A DNA stretch of 64,000 bases from Prochlorococcus sp. AG-355-P18 (lineage in GTDB: Bacteria; Cyanobacteriota; Cyanobacteriia; PCC-6307; Cyanobiaceae). The stretch's first letter is position 1; each line of letters opens with the position of its first letter. Of this stretch, positions 36,918 to 47,146 are shown one piece after another. The stretch covers positions 1 to 64,000 of the forward strand of contig QCER01000002.1 of NCBI GenBank assembly GCA_003280515.1, read 5' to 3'. A program made the position numbers and the translations under genes. The notes below the pieces were generated by a model that was not told the DNA's origin, searched no databases, and saw only the letters and a list, made by a program, of their open reading frames with translations.

Positions 36918-38732
36918 ATGCTAATCATTTTTAGAGAATTAACAAAACAATTTGAACAATCTCTTTTAGATAGTCTTGAAAAAAATGATAAAAAAGGAGA
37001 ATTCGAAATTCTTAGAAAAAATTTACTTACGCAATCATCAAAAGAGGAATTTGGTGATTATCAATGTAATGTTTGTTTAAGTTTATCTAAAATATATAAA
37101 AAGAACCCAAGGGATATTTCTAATGATTTTATTAACCTTTTAAATAAAAATAAAAGCATAACAAAATTATGTAAGAGTCTAGAAATAGCTGGACCTGGAT
37201 TTATAAATATAAAATTAAAAGATGAAGTTCTAATAAACGAAATTAAATCAAATATTCAATGCAAAAGGGGTGGAGTACCTCAAATTAAAAAATATTTAAA
37301 TAGTGGCTTATCAAATAAAGTTATTGTAGATTTTTCAAGTCCTAATATTGCTAAAGAAATGCATGTAGGGCATTTAAGATCAACAATAATAGGAGATTCA
37401 ATATCAAGAATTTTCGAGTTAAGAGGTTATCAAGTATTAAGACTAAATCATGTTGGCGATTGGGGAACGCAATTTGGAATGCTTATTACTCAGCTCAAAG
37501 ATTTATATTCAAATGATTTAGAGGAGATAGGCAAAATTAAGATAAGTGATTTAGTTGAATTTTATAAAGAATCAAAAAAAAGATTTGATAATGAATCTGA
37601 ATTCCAAAAAAGATCTAGAGAGGAAGTAGTTAAGTTACAAAGTGGAGATATTAAATCGATTAAAGCTTGGAAATTATTATGTGATCAATCTAGAAAAGAA
37701 TTTGATGAAATCTATAAAAATTTAAAAATAAAAATAGAGGAAAGAGGTGAATCTTTTTATAATCCCTTCTTAAAATCCGTTATTGAAGATTTGAATTTTA
37801 AAAAAATATTAGTAGAAGATCAAGGAGCAAAATGTGTATTTTTAGAAGGAATGACTAATAAAGAAGGCAAACCTCTACCACTAATTGTTCAAAAACAAGA
37901 TGGCGGTTTTAATTATGCCACTACGGATCTTGCTGCCATAAGATATAGATTCAATAAAGCTCCTAATGGGGATGGTGCTTCAAGAATTATTTATGTAACT
38001 GATCATGGACAAGCAAATCATTTTGCTGGAGTTTTTCAAGTTGCAAAAAAAGCAAAATGGATCCCAGATAGCTGTCAAGTAGATCATGTCCCATTTGGAT
38101 TAGTTCAAGGAATTGATGGCAAAAAACTCAAGACGAGGGAAGGTGAAACAATACGTTTAAAAGATTTATTAAATGAAGCTATTAGAAGAGCAAAAGAAGA
38201 TTTATTGAAAAGATTAGAAGATGAAGATCGTTACGAGACAGAAGAGTTTATTGCAAATACTTCAAGAATTATTGGATTAGGAGCTGTTAAGTATGCAGAT
38301 TTAAGTCAAAATAGGATTACTAATTATCAATTTAGTTTTGATAAAATGCTTTCCCTCAATGGAAATACTGCTCCTTATTTGTTATATACACTTGTAAGAA
38401 TTTCAGGAATTAAAAGAAAAAATGATTTTGTTTATGACACTAAAGATTTTCAGTACGTAAATTATGAACATAAATCTGAGTGGAAACTTATCAGAAAATT
38501 ACTTAAATTCGATGAAGTCATAATTTCTATTGAAAAAGACTTAATGCCAAATAGATTATGCAATTATCTGTTCGAGCTATGTCAGACTTTTAATCGTTTC
38601 TATGATCAAGTTCCAATCCTCAAAGAAGAAAAAAATATAAAAATTTCTAGGCTTAATTTATGTGACCTAACTGCAAAAACACTAAAATTAAGTTTAGAGC
38701 TTCTAGGAATTGAAACATTAGAAAGAATGTAA
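36918..38732 (+). CDS. argS: Arginyl-tRNA synthetase
   Basis: A 604-aa class I synthetase. An N-terminal Add1 domain (about 1-110) is followed by the catalytic domain with the HIGH variant HVGHLRST, an [11 protein letters not shown] segment in the KMSKS position (degenerate, as usual for ArgRS) and a C-terminal DALR anticodon-binding domain with [15 protein letters not shown]. It ligates arginine to its tRNA. Its stop overlaps the next start by one base (TAATG). Confidence 0.96.
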   Translation: MLIIFRELTKQFEQSLLDSLEKNDKKGEFEILRKNLLTQSSKEEFGDYQCNVCLSLSKIYKKNPRDISNDFINLLNKNKSITKLCKSLEIAGPGFINIKLKDEVLINEIKSNIQCKRGGVPQIKKYLNSGLSNKVIVDFSSPNIAKEMHVGHLRSTIIGDSISRIFELRGYQVLRLNHVGDWGTQFGMLITQLKDLYSNDLEEIGKIKISDLVEFYKESKKRFDNESEFQKRSREEVVKLQSGDIKSIKAWKLLCDQSRKEFDEIYKNLKIKIEERGESFYNPFLKSVIEDLNFKKILVEDQGAKCVFLEGMTNKEGKPLPLIVQKQDGGFNYATTDLAAIRYRFNKAPNGDGASRIIYVTDHGQANHFAGVFQVAKKAKWIPDSCQVDHVPFGLVQGIDGKKLKTREGETIRLKDLLNEAIRRAKEDLLKRLEDEDRYETEEFIANTSRIIGLGAVKYADLSQNRITNYQFSFDKMLSLNGNTAPYLLYTLVRISGIKRKNDFVYDTKDFQYVNYEHKSEWKLIRKLLKFDEVIISIEKDLMPNRLCNYLFELCQTFNRFYDQVPILKEEKNIKISRLNLCDLTAKTLKLSLELLGIETLERM

Positions 38733-39841
38733 TGAATGATTTTGATCCATTAAATAATCTTTTCCCAAAACCAAGAGAAGAAATAATAAATATGCAGTCT
38801 TACTCTGCACCTTTAGAAAATAGAAGAAATTTACTCCGCTTAGACTTTAATGAAAATACTTTAGGTCCAAGTCCTAAGGTTTTAGAGGCATTACAAGCGA
38901 TAAAATTAGATGAGATTTCAATTTATCCAGAATATAATTTTTTAAAAAAATTTTTATGTGATAAATATCTTGATTCAAGAAAATTTGGTAATGATGAAAT
39001 CGGAATTTTCAATGGAGCAGATGCAGCAATAAATGCAATTTTCAATTGCTTTGGAGAAAAAGATCAAATATTTCTAACCACAAATCCAACTTTTGGTTAC
39101 TATTCTCCTTGTGCAGAAATCCGAGGAATGAAAAAAATAAGTTGTTCGTACATTGGAGAAAATTTTCTATTCCCCCTCGAAGAATTTAGGGAAAAAATAA
39201 TAAAGTATAATCCAAAGTTGATATTTATTTGTAATCCAAATAATCCAACAGGAACTGTTCTAAGCTCTCATGAAATAATTAATTTAGCCAATATCAATAA
39301 CGATTCATTAATAGTTGTTGATGAACTATATGAAAAATTTAATGGAGATAGTCTTCTGGAATCGATAGATTTTGAAAATAATAAAAATATAATAATAATC
39401 CAATCTCTTTCAAAAACAGCAGGTCTAGCTGGTTTAAGAATAGGTTTTACTTTTGGCAATAAAAGTTTAATTCAGTACATTAATAAAGTAACAGGACCAT
39501 ATGATGTAAATAGCTTTGCTATAACAGCTGCATTAGCAGCACTTAAAGATAAATCATATATTGATAATTATGTTTTAGAAGTAAAAAAAGCCAGAGCATG
39601 GATTTTAAATAAATTTAAACCAACAAAAATCAGAACTCACTTTAGTGGAGGTAATTATTTCTTAATTTGGCCAAAAAAAGATCCAAAAATCTTAATACAA
39701 GAGATGAGAGAAAAAGGAATTCTTATTAGAAGTATGGAAAACAAAAAAGATATAGGTAATTCAATAAGGGTTAGTATTGGAACTAAAGAACAAATGATTT
39801 TTTTCTGGGACAATTACAAGATATTAGATTTAAAAAATTAA
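38732..39841 (+). CDS. hisC: Histidinol-phosphate aminotransferase-like enzyme
   Basis: A 369-aa PLP aminotransferase of fold type I. The opening RRNLLRLDFNENTLGPSPKV is typical of HisC. The cofactor sites are NPNNPTGTV, VVDELYEKF and the Schiff-base lysine in QSLSKTAGLAGLRIGF. HisC converts imidazole-acetol phosphate to histidinol phosphate in histidine synthesis. A relative with a different keto acid substrate cannot be excluded from the sequence alone. It is coupled to argS by a one-base overlap and converges with the metallo-hydrolase-like gene by four bases. Confidence 0.8.
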   Translation: MNDFDPLNNLFPKPREEIINMQSYSAPLENRRNLLRLDFNENTLGPSPKVLEALQAIKLDEISIYPEYNFLKKFLCDKYLDSRKFGNDEIGIFNGADAAINAIFNCFGEKDQIFLTTNPTFGYYSPCAEIRGMKKISCSYIGENFLFPLEEFREKIIKYNPKLIFICNPNNPTGTVLSSHEIINLANINNDSLIVVDELYEKFNGDSLLESIDFENNKNIIIIQSLSKTAGLAGLRIGFTFGNKSLIQYINKVTGPYDVNSFAITAALAALKDKSYIDNYVLEVKKARAWILNKFKPTKIRTHFSGGNYFLIWPKKDPKILIQEMREKGILIRSMENKKDIGNSIRVSIGTKEQMIFFWDNYKILDLKN

Positions 39842-40563
39842 TTACTGAAAATATAAATTGTATTTTGATCGATTTTTTTAGATTTTATTTGAAAATCTTT
39901 TCCAACATATTTTACTTTAAAATCTTTCATATTTTCGATAAATAAATCAGCATTTGAGAAATCACAGTCTTTATTAATTTTTTTGCCGCGTTCAAAGTGA
40001 ACAGGAATAACTACTTTAGGTTTTAAGATCTTAACTATTTTTGAGGCTTCTTTACCATTGTAAGATTTTATTCCTCCTCCAATTGAAATAAATAATATAT
40101 CTGGACTAGACAAAATAATTTGACTGTTTATATCAATATCACCAGCAGCTCCTCCCATATGAACAATTTTAAGATCATTCTGCTCCCAACTCCAAACAGT
40201 TGCCATCCCAAATCTTCTTCCATCTACTCTGTCATGTGGAACAGAAATTCCATTTAATAAAATATCCTCAAATTGATATATTCCTGGCTCAACAAACATT
40301 AATTGATCATTAGGGTTATATCCTTCATCTGGAAGCCTAGAACTAGCCAAAATAAAATCTACATTAACTTCTTTTTGCTCCTTTAAATTACTTGCACAAC
40401 CTATTGCTTTAAAGGGATTTATAAGTATAGATTTATCTGCACTAGTAATTAAAAAACTACTATGTCCCAAACTTTTTATTCCTAAATTCCTTGCCAATAA
40501 TGAGGTAGGTAAAAAAGAGCTAACTAATATCAAAAATAAAAATTTTTTAATTTGAGAAATCAT
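39838..40563 (-). CDS. Secreted metallo-beta-lactamase-fold protein lacking the zinc motif
   Basis: A 241-aa protein with a signal peptide (residues 1-24, ending SLLARN). The remainder has the UPF0173-like MBL fold: LGIKSLGHSSFLITSADKS, then VIPVHFERG near the C-terminus and a HMGGAAGDI segment. The HxHxDH zinc-binding motif expected after VDFILA is missing: the segment reads ASSRLPDEGY. This suggests loss of hydrolase activity or a different metal site. It is the last gene of the minus-strand run downstream of trpG, with an 18-base gap. Its role is not known. Confidence 0.8.
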   Translation of the reverse strand: MISQIKKFLFLILVSSFLPTSLLARNLGIKSLGHSSFLITSADKSILINPFKAIGCASNLKEQKEVNVDFILASSRLPDEGYNPNDQLMFVEPGIYQFEDILLNGISVPHDRVDGRRFGMATVWSWEQNDLKIVHMGGAAGDIDINSQIILSSPDILFISIGGGIKSYNGKEASKIVKILKPKVVIPVHFERGKKINKDCDFSNADLFIENMKDFKVKYVGKDFQIKSKKIDQNTIYIFSN

Positions 40564-40581
40564 AATATTAATTTTTTTATT

Positions 40582-41178
40582 TTACTTTTGTTCAGCAATT
40601 TTTAGAAAATTACTAATTAATTTATGACCAAATTGCGTCAACACACTTTCAGGATGGAACTGCACCCCATGTAAATGTTTATATTCTTTATGAGAGATAG
40701 CCATAATAGTTGAGTCTTCTAAGGTCGCAGTTATGTCGAAACAAGATGGCAAAGAACTTGAATCAACAATAAGACTATGGTACCTAGTAGCCACAAATGG
40801 AGTCTCGATATCTTTAAACAATCCTTTTTGATTATGAAAAATTTTGGATGTCTTACCATGCATAAGTTCTTTCCCAACTATAACTTTACCTCCAAAAGCT
40901 TGGGCCAAAGCTTGATGACCTAAACAAACTCCCAATATCGGAATAGTTTTAGATAATTTTTTTAGTATTGGCAGACAAATTCCAGATTGATCTGGATTGC
41001 CTGGACCTGGAGATAATAGAATACCACTAGGATTTAGTTTGATAATTTCTTCTAAAGTAATTTCATCATTTCTTTTAACTATTAATTCTTTAGTTATTTC
41101 ATGCTCAACTGAAAGTTCTCCTAAATATTGAACAAGGTTATAAGTAAAACTATCGTAATTATCAATAACAAGAAACAT
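40582..41178 (-). CDS. trpG: Anthranilate/aminodeoxychorismate synthase glutamine amidotransferase subunit
   Basis: A 198-aa class I glutamine amidotransferase. It shows the nucleophile loop GVCLGHQALAQ (Cys near 79), YHSLIVD and the catalytic His-Glu pair in GVQFHPESVLT. It delivers ammonia from glutamine to anthranilate synthase (tryptophan) or aminodeoxychorismate synthase (folate). One such subunit often serves both enzymes, so pabA is an equally valid name. It lies between dgkA and the MBL-like gene, spaced by about 12-20 bases. Confidence 0.92.
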   Translation of the reverse strand: MFLVIDNYDSFTYNLVQYLGELSVEHEITKELIVKRNDEITLEEIIKLNPSGILLSPGPGNPDQSGICLPILKKLSKTIPILGVCLGHQALAQAFGGKVIVGKELMHGKTSKIFHNQKGLFKDIETPFVATRYHSLIVDSSSLPSCFDITATLEDSTIMAISHKEYKHLHGVQFHPESVLTQFGHKLISNFLKIAEQK

Positions 41179-41190
41179 ATTTATATGGAT

Positions 41191-41601
41191 TTAAAATAAC
41201 AACTTAATTTTAGGAACAAAGATATATACAGCAATAATAACAGAATTAATGGAAGCTAATAATACTGCACCTGCAGAAGTATCTTTTGCAATTTTAGCCA
41301 AAAAACTAAATTCTTTTTTTACTATTAAATCAACGATTGATTCAATAGATGTGTTCAATATTTCTAACATTAAAACAGACATTATTGTTGCAATCAAAAT
41401 AACATAATTACTAAGACTAATTTTGAGTAAAAAACCAATTATTAAACTCGTAACTGCAAAAATTAATTGAATTTTAAAATTTCTTGAAGTTTTTAATACA
41501 TAACTAATACCACTGAAAGCATACTTAAAACTTGTAAATACATTACTAGAAGTTTTGTATGATTCATTTCTATTTTCTAAATATTTTAATTTTTTTTCCA
41601 T
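41191..41601 (-). CDS. dgkA: Diacylglycerol kinase
   Basis: A 136-aa integral membrane kinase with three membrane helices. The active site is visible in LMLEILNTSIESIVD (ExxNTxIE near residue 80) and in AKDTSAGAVLLAS. An N-terminal amphipathic region precedes helix 1 (FAVTSLIIGFLLKI). It phosphorylates diacylglycerol, or undecaprenol in some Gram-positives. It is in an operon-like run with ybeY upstream (six bases) and trpG downstream. Confidence 0.92.
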   Translation of the reverse strand: MEKKLKYLENRNESYKTSSNVFTSFKYAFSGISYVLKTSRNFKIQLIFAVTSLIIGFLLKISLSNYVILIATIMSVLMLEILNTSIESIVDLIVKKEFSFLAKIAKDTSAGAVLLASINSVIIAVYIFVPKIKLLF

Positions 41602-41607
41602 TGATTT

Positions 41608-42147
41608 TTAATCTAATCGAGTAATTAAATATTCTTGGAAATTTAACATATTTTCTAAATCATGCTCATTATTATGTTCCCATCCTAAAAGATGTAAAAA
41701 TCCATGACTAGCCAACCAGATCATCTCTCTATAGATTGAATGTTTATATTCACAAGATTGCTCAAGTGCCATTTCTAATGATATAAATATATCTCCCAAC
41801 TCTATATAATCTACATTTTTTAGATATTCATCAGAAATAATTGGAAAAGATAGAACATCAGTTGGACCATTTTTTTGCATCCATTTCTTATTCAAAGAAG
41901 CAATTTCTTGATTAGATATTATCTGTAGGCCTAATGAAAAAGATTTTTTTTCAAAAATATAATTTGGTAATTCATAATCCTTTATTTTTAATATTGTATT
42001 TATCCAAGATAAAAAAACTCTCTCCCAAAAAATAGATTCAAATATAAGCTTACTTTTAGTATCTTTTAACTTATTTGAAAATTGAGAAAAATCATTACAT
42101 TGAAAAACCAAATCTAAATTTATTTCAGAAATAATTTTTTCTTTCAT
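41608..42147 (-). CDS. ybeY: Endoribonuclease YbeY (rRNA maturation factor)
   Basis: A 179-aa zinc endoribonuclease. The metal motif [11 protein letters not shown] (His-x3-His-x5-His) lies near residue 149. The N-terminal section [18 protein letters not shown] carries the conserved DVLSFP. It matures 16S rRNA and supports ribosome quality control. An N-terminal extension of about 40 residues relative to short homologues is common in cyanobacteria. It sits six bases after the DUF3285 gene. Confidence 0.93.
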   Translation of the reverse strand: MKEKIISEINLDLVFQCNDFSQFSNKLKDTKSKLIFESIFWERVFLSWINTILKIKDYELPNYIFEKKSFSLGLQIISNQEIASLNKKWMQKNGPTDVLSFPIISDEYLKNVDYIELGDIFISLEMALEQSCEYKHSIYREMIWLASHGFLHLLGWEHNNEHDLENMLNFQEYLITRLD

Positions 42148-42153
42148 ACATTC

Positions 42154-42336
42154 TTATACAGGAATATTGGGCTTACCTATAGTGGCTACAAGTATTAATA
42201 TCCCAATTAAAACTAGAAAGGTTATTGAAAAATGTGAAATACTTTTTGAACCCTTCCTTACCATATTTCTCATAGCAAGCTTTATAAAGCTTGGAGGAGC
42301 AACTTTTTTTTCTATATTTTCGTTTTTATTTTTCAT
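42154..42336 (-). CDS. DUF3285 small membrane protein
   Basis: A 60-aa protein of the cyanobacterial DUF3285 family: a charged N-terminus, the conserved PPSFIKLAMRNMVRKGSKS and one membrane helix (residues 38-54). No function is established. It sits between prfB and ybeY, three and about six bases from each, and this position is known in other cyanobacteria, which suggests a link to translation or ribosome maturation at the membrane. That link is only inferred. Confidence 0.88.
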   Translation of the reverse strand: MKNKNENIEKKVAPPSFIKLAMRNMVRKGSKSISHFSITFLVLIGILILVATIGKPNIPV

Positions 42337-42339
42337 TAG

Positions 42340-43462
42340 TTATTCTATAGATTCGTTAGAAGTAATATTCATGCGTAATAATTCATGAATAAATGGTTCA
42401 AGTCCACCATCTAAAACACTATCTAAGTCGTTAGTCTCCTGCATAGTCCTGAGATCTTTTACCATTTGATAGGGATGGAAAACATAATTTCTTATTTGAT
42501 TGCCCCATGCAGCTTCCACAATATCACCTTTAATATCAGCAACTTCTGCAGCTCGTTGTTCTTTAGCAATCACTAGTAGTTTAGACTTAAGAAGTAACAT
42601 AGCTTTTTCTTTATTTTGTAATTGAGATCTTTCCTGGGTACATCTTACTGAAATCCCAGAAGGCAAATGAACAATTCTTACCGCAGTTTCTACTTTATTA
42701 ACATTTTGTCCACCAGCCCCACCGGATCTACTTGTTGTAATTTCTAAATCTTTTTCAGGTATATCAAGTGAAATATTGTCATCTAATTTTGGCATAATCT
42801 CAACCCCAGCAAAGCTGGTTTGTCTTTTACCATTAGCATTGAAAGGAGAAATTCTTACTAATCTATGAGTTCCTTTTTCATATTGTAAATATCCGTATGC
42901 ATATTTTCCATCAATTTCAAACGTTACACTTTTAATACCTGCTTCTTCTCCTTGAGATAATTCATTAATGATAAGGCTCATGTTATTATTATCGGCCCAT
43001 CTTGAATACATTCTCAATAAGATCTCTACCCAATCCTGCGCATCAGTTCCACCCGCACCTGCATTAATAGAAACTACTGCTCCTTCCTTATCGTATTCAC
43101 CACATAACAATCTTTCAAATTCCCATTTATCTAAATTCTCTCTTAATTTATTAAGGCCCTGCTTGGATTCCAAAATCATTTCCTCTTCTGGTTCTAAAGA
43201 ATAAAGCTCAAGAGAGGCATTAGCATCAGAAATAAAGGTTTTCCATTTATCCAACAATTCGAGTTGAGCCTTAACATCATCAAGTATTAACATTTGCTTT
43301 TTCGCTTCTTCTTGATTCTCCCAAAATTCAGGCTGCGCAGAAATTTGCTCTAGCTCTCTCCTTTTCGCTTTTAATCTTGGAACGTCAAAGACAATCCTGA
43401 GCATTACCCAGGCGCTCTGTTAGTTCCGAAAGATCTTTTTTGAAATCTGTAATATCTATCAA
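42340..43462 (-). CDS. prfB: Peptide chain release factor 2 (programmed +1 frameshift)
   Basis: A 373-aa release factor reading UGA and UAA. The main frame holds the tripeptide anticodon SPF ([11 protein letters not shown]) and the catalytic GGQ ([16 protein letters not shown]). The gene starts at TTG 43460-43462 ([20 protein letters not shown]), runs 25 codons to an in-frame TGA (43385-43387), then shifts +1 into the main frame at Asp-Val-Pro-Arg-Leu. An ATG at 43404 in the main frame is only a chance start. Codon position 26 for the stop matches the classical prfB arrangement. It is upstream of DUF3285 and ybeY with small gaps. Confidence 0.92.
43384..43399 (-). promoter_or_regulatory. prfB programmed +1 frameshift site
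   Basis: On the minus strand the sequence reads CAGGA-TTGT-CTT-TGA-C. CTT TGA C is the canonical slippery site. The CAGGA four bases before it acts as the Shine-Dalgarno-like stimulator. Low RF2 slows termination at TGA and favours shifting, so RF2 controls its own level. Confidence 0.9.
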
Positions 43463-43538
43463 AATAGAATTTAATCGTTATTTATAATCTAACAGGCACT
43501 TATGTTTAATAGTATAAACTAAGTATTATTTTAAAAAA

Positions 43539-43793
43539 ATGTCCAAAGTTGAAATTTATACTTGGCAATATTGCCCATTCTGTATTCGAGCAAAATCTCT
43601 ACTCAAGAAAAAAAATATAAATTTTACAGAATATAAGATTGATGGCGATGAAGATGCCAGAGCATTGATGACTGAAAGAGCTGATGGTAGAAGAACATTA
43701 CCACAAATATTCATAGATAACGAGGGTATTGGAGGCTGCGACGATCTCTACACATTAGACAATGAAAATAAATTAGACGCATTATTAGGCTAG
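43539..43793 (+). CDS. grxC: Glutaredoxin, class I
   Basis: An 84-aa glutaredoxin with the dithiol motif CPFC (Cys12, Cys15 in [11 protein letters not shown]), the cis-proline in [11 protein letters not shown] and the closing [12 protein letters not shown]. It reduces disulfides and mixed glutathione disulfides. Its neighbour five bases downstream is glutathione synthetase, which gives a functional pair. It is divergent from prfB. Confidence 0.95.
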   Translation: MSKVEIYTWQYCPFCIRAKSLLKKKNINFTEYKIDGDEDARALMTERADGRRTLPQIFIDNEGIGGCDDLYTLDNENKLDALLG

Positions 43794-43798
43794 ATCTT

Positions 43799-44722
43799 AT
43801 GAAATTTCTATTTGTAATAGATCCAATAAAAAATATAAACCCCTTAAAAGATTCATCTGCTGCTTTAATGCAAGCATCATCCAAAAAAAATATTGAAATC
43901 TGGAGTTGTACTCCTCAAGACCTTGAAGCTAGAGGTGATGAAGTATGGGCCTCTTCCGTAAAAGTTGAAGTCAATCCATGGATTTCTTTCAAAGAAAATG
44001 ATTGCATCCCTCTCGCGCAATTTAATTGCATTTGGATGAGAAAAGATCCCCCTGTAAATGAGGCTTATTTGTATGCAACACATCTCTTAGAAGTTGCCGA
44101 AAGAAAAGGAGTAAAAGTAATTAACAAACCTTCATCATTAAGAGCATGGAATGAAAAGTTAGGTGCGTTGAGATACAGCCACTTAATGGCACCTACAATA
44201 GTTGCGAGTAAGGTAAAAGATCTTATTAATTTTGCAAACATAAATAATGAAGTAGTCATAAAACCTCTGGGAGGAAAAGGTGGTCAAGGTGTTATAAGGA
44301 TAAATAAAAATTCTCCAGGAATTAAATCAATCATTGAATTAATCACTTCTCAAGAAGAATTACCCGTTATGATGCAAAAATTTATTCCTGAAGTCATAGA
44401 TGGTGATAAAAGAATAATTATCGTAAATGGTGAAGCAATTGGATCTATAAATAGGATTCCACAAGGAGGAGATTTTAGGAGTAACTTAGCGATGGGAGGG
44501 AAAGCTGAACCAACATTATTAACAGAAAAAGAAAAAAGTATCTGCTCAGAATTATCTCAACACTTCAAAGATGAAGGTTTATTTTTTGTAGGCATTGATG
44601 TAATCAATGGAATGCTGAGCGAGATTAATGTAACCAGTCCAACTGGTTTAAGAGAAATAGAAAATTTATCTAATAAGAATGTTTCAGTGGAAGTAATTGA
44701 AAAATTAGTGGAAATTATCTAG
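43799..44722 (+). CDS. gshB: Glutathione synthetase
   Basis: A 307-aa ATP-grasp ligase joining gamma-glutamylcysteine and glycine. It shows the N-terminal prokaryotic GshB domain ([19 protein letters not shown]), [12 protein letters not shown], the ATP-binding [16 protein letters not shown], and [13 protein letters not shown] at the metal-binding end. Length is normal. Cotranscribed with grxC, and its 3' end overlaps the convergent menF by eight bases. Confidence 0.95.
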   Translation: MKFLFVIDPIKNINPLKDSSAALMQASSKKNIEIWSCTPQDLEARGDEVWASSVKVEVNPWISFKENDCIPLAQFNCIWMRKDPPVNEAYLYATHLLEVAERKGVKVINKPSSLRAWNEKLGALRYSHLMAPTIVASKVKDLINFANINNEVVIKPLGGKGGQGVIRINKNSPGIKSIIELITSQEELPVMMQKFIPEVIDGDKRIIIVNGEAIGSINRIPQGGDFRSNLAMGGKAEPTLLTEKEKSICSELSQHFKDEGLFFVGIDVINGMLSEINVTSPTGLREIENLSNKNVSVEVIEKLVEII

Positions 44723-46130
44723 GATTTTTAGCGAAAAATATTTGTTTTACTATAGATTCAAATTTTAATTTAATCTCATCTATTTCTTTATCTAAAACTG
44801 AACCTGAAACTATACCTGACCCAGCAGTAAATTCAATATTTTCTTCAATATATCTTGCGCCTCTTATGGCTAAAAGAAATGATGCATTTCCTGATGCATC
44901 AACCCAACCCATTGGAGAAGCATAATTTCCTCTAGGAAAAGACTCAAGAGTATTTATCCAATCCAATGCTGCATTTTTTGGGTATCCACAAACAGCCGGA
45001 GATGGATGTAAGTTTTTAAGTAATTCAAAAGGACATATTTTTTCAACTTTAGAGAAAATAAGTGTTTGCAAATGAGAAATATCTCCAAATGAATTTACCT
45101 TGATATCACTTTTTTTAAAGTTTTTTATTTTTGAAACTTCTAAACATTTAATCAAATACTGGGTTACATAATTATGTTCCTTTAAGTCTTTAGTACTTTT
45201 TAGTAGTTTCTTAAAATTTGAATTAGTAGAGATAGTTCCAGCAAGAGCCTCCAAAGTTAAATTAGGTTTAGTAAAAGAAAATAATTTTTCTGGAGATGCT
45301 CCAAACAAAATATCCTTACTATTTCTTTTCCAAACGTATCTGCATGTATTTGAATGATTCTTTTTTAATCTTTTTAAAATTTCTACTAAATCTAATTTAT
45401 TTTTAAATTTTATTTTAATTCTATTTGCTAACACTATCTTTTCGAGGATACCTTTCTCTACTAATTGAATTCCTTTATTTACTACTTTTTTCAAATTTGC
45501 ATTAGAAGTTTCTAAGGAATGCAAGAAATCATCAATAATAGGAAAATCAAAACTAGTTTTTAAGAGAGATGATTTTATTAATTCTGAGTCAGAATTAATA
45601 ACTTGATTTCTAATTGTCCATATTTCTTCAATTAATGTTCTTAATGATGATTTACCTTCAACATGACCATTGATTCTTAACCAGCAATTCTTATCACTTT
45701 TAGTTATTAATATTTTTGGCAAGATGGCTTCCAAACTAGGGATATCTGAAGGTAAATTCTTATTATTCAAATTTTCAGAAAAAGAAAATAAATAAATTAT
45801 TTTTGAAAGTGCAGAATTATGTGATTCATTAGTTAAGTTAATTAAATTTTTAAAATTCTCAGAATTAAACTCTTTTGCCACCTCAAATCTTTTTGGACCA
45901 TCCAAAGTAACATATTTACATTTCGCAAAAGCAATATATGAAATACCATTAGATTCCTCCCAGAATGAAGAAAAAGAATATTTATTTATCAATAATTCAT
46001 ATATTTGTAATAAATCAATACAAGGAATCTCAACACAAATACTTACTAATCCAGAATTCTCCACTTTCTTATCGAAAGAGGAAAATACATCTTTTAAAAA
46101 ATCTGTTAAGTTTAAATCATTTTTCATCAC
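44715..46130 (-). CDS. menF: Isochorismate synthase (phylloquinone pathway)
   Basis: A 471-aa chorismate-utilising enzyme. The C-terminal 260 residues carry the conserved [28 protein letters not shown] and [10 protein letters not shown] motifs. The N-terminal half is variable, as in this family. It converts chorismate to isochorismate, the entry to phylloquinone. It is divergent from menA across 98 bases. Role in the salicylate pathway is unlikely in this organism given the Men genes next door. Confidence 0.92.
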   Translation of the reverse strand: MMKNDLNLTDFLKDVFSSFDKKVENSGLVSICVEIPCIDLLQIYELLINKYSFSSFWEESNGISYIAFAKCKYVTLDGPKRFEVAKEFNSENFKNLINLTNESHNSALSKIIYLFSFSENLNNKNLPSDIPSLEAILPKILITKSDKNCWLRINGHVEGKSSLRTLIEEIWTIRNQVINSDSELIKSSLLKTSFDFPIIDDFLHSLETSNANLKKVVNKGIQLVEKGILEKIVLANRIKIKFKNKLDLVEILKRLKKNHSNTCRYVWKRNSKDILFGASPEKLFSFTKPNLTLEALAGTISTNSNFKKLLKSTKDLKEHNYVTQYLIKCLEVSKIKNFKKSDIKVNSFGDISHLQTLIFSKVEKICPFELLKNLHPSPAVCGYPKNAALDWINTLESFPRGNYASPMGWVDASGNASFLLAIRGARYIEENIEFTAGSGIVSGSVLDKEIDEIKLKFESIVKQIFFAKNPR

Positions 46131-46228
46131 TTATTGAAAATAACTAAAAATCATGCAATAAAGTAAAAAATGTAACTCAAATTATAAACTACATTTAATA
46201 ATGATCGAATTTTATGAGTTAAATAAAA

Positions 46229-47146
46229 ATGGAAGCAGATAAAAAAAAATTATGGAAACAAGCGATAAAATGGCCTCTTTATTCTGTTGCCATACTTCCA
46301 GTTTTAATAACAGGGGCTTATATACTCAATCAATATGAAAAGGTAAAAATTTATAATTTGATTGCATTTACTTTAGCTGCAATTTTTATATTACTTTGGG
46401 AAAACCTAACTAATGATTTATTCGACGCAGAAACAGGAATCGATGAATTTAAATTCCATTCAATTGTAAATCTTGTAAAAAATAAAAAAATAATTTCATT
46501 TATTGCATATACATCTTTAGTTATTGGTTTATTAATAATTTCTATTATTTCAGTATCAACAAGTATAAACATTTTGATTTTAGTTGCATCTTGCTGCTTC
46601 TTAGGATACTTGTATCAAGGACCCCCTTTTAGATTTGGCTATCAAGGTTTAGGAGAACCATTATGCTGGCTTGCATTTGGACCTTTTGCCTACTCTGCAG
46701 TCTTAATTGCATTAAATCCTTCTAATATTTACTCCGAAGATATTCCCTGGAAAGTATCTTTATTACTTGGATCAGGACCATCATTAGCAACAACTCTTGT
46801 ATTATTTTGTTCTCATTTTCATCAAATTTCTGAAGATAAAAAGCATGGGAAAAATTCACCTTTAGTTCGCCTAGGAGCAAAAAAAGGTTCTCAATTTGTT
46901 CCTTGGATAATTTTTACAATATATATTTTTCAACTTTTAACTATAGTTAATGGATTTATTCCAGTATTTTGTATCCTTTATTTGATTAGTTTTCCTCAAG
47001 CAATAATACTTATAAATTTATTAAAGTCTTCATATAAAAAACCTTCTGCGATAAAAAATTCCAAATTCCTCGCAATAAAATTTCAAACTCTTAATGGAGT
47101 TGGCCTAATCACAGGATTAATATTTAATTACTTTATTAATAAATGA
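46229..47146 (+). CDS. menA: DHNA phytyltransferase (1,4-dihydroxy-2-naphthoate prenyltransferase)
   Basis: A 305-aa membrane prenyltransferase of the UbiA superfamily with about eight helices. The first aspartate-rich motif is NDLFDAETGID near residue 62. The second is less regular, around HFHQISEDKKHGK near 192. It attaches the phytyl chain to DHNA, giving demethylphylloquinone, the photosystem I A1 acceptor precursor. It overlaps menC by four bases, so the two are coupled. Confidence 0.92.
   Translation: MEADKKKLWKQAIKWPLYSVAILPVLITGAYILNQYEKVKIYNLIAFTLAAIFILLWENLTNDLFDAETGIDEFKFHSIVNLVKNKKIISFIAYTSLVIGLLIISIISVSTSINILILVASCCFLGYLYQGPPFRFGYQGLGEPLCWLAFGPFAYSAVLIALNPSNIYSEDIPWKVSLLLGSGPSLATTLVLFCSHFHQISEDKKHGKNSPLVRLGAKKGSQFVPWIIFTIYIFQLLTIVNGFIPVFCILYLISFPQAIILINLLKSSYKKPSAIKNSKFLAIKFQTLNGVGLITGLIFNYFINK

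Noticed and set aside
43402-43404. ATG as the start of prfB
   Set aside because: The upstream 25-codon leader and the CTT TGA C site show that the real start is the TTG at 43462.
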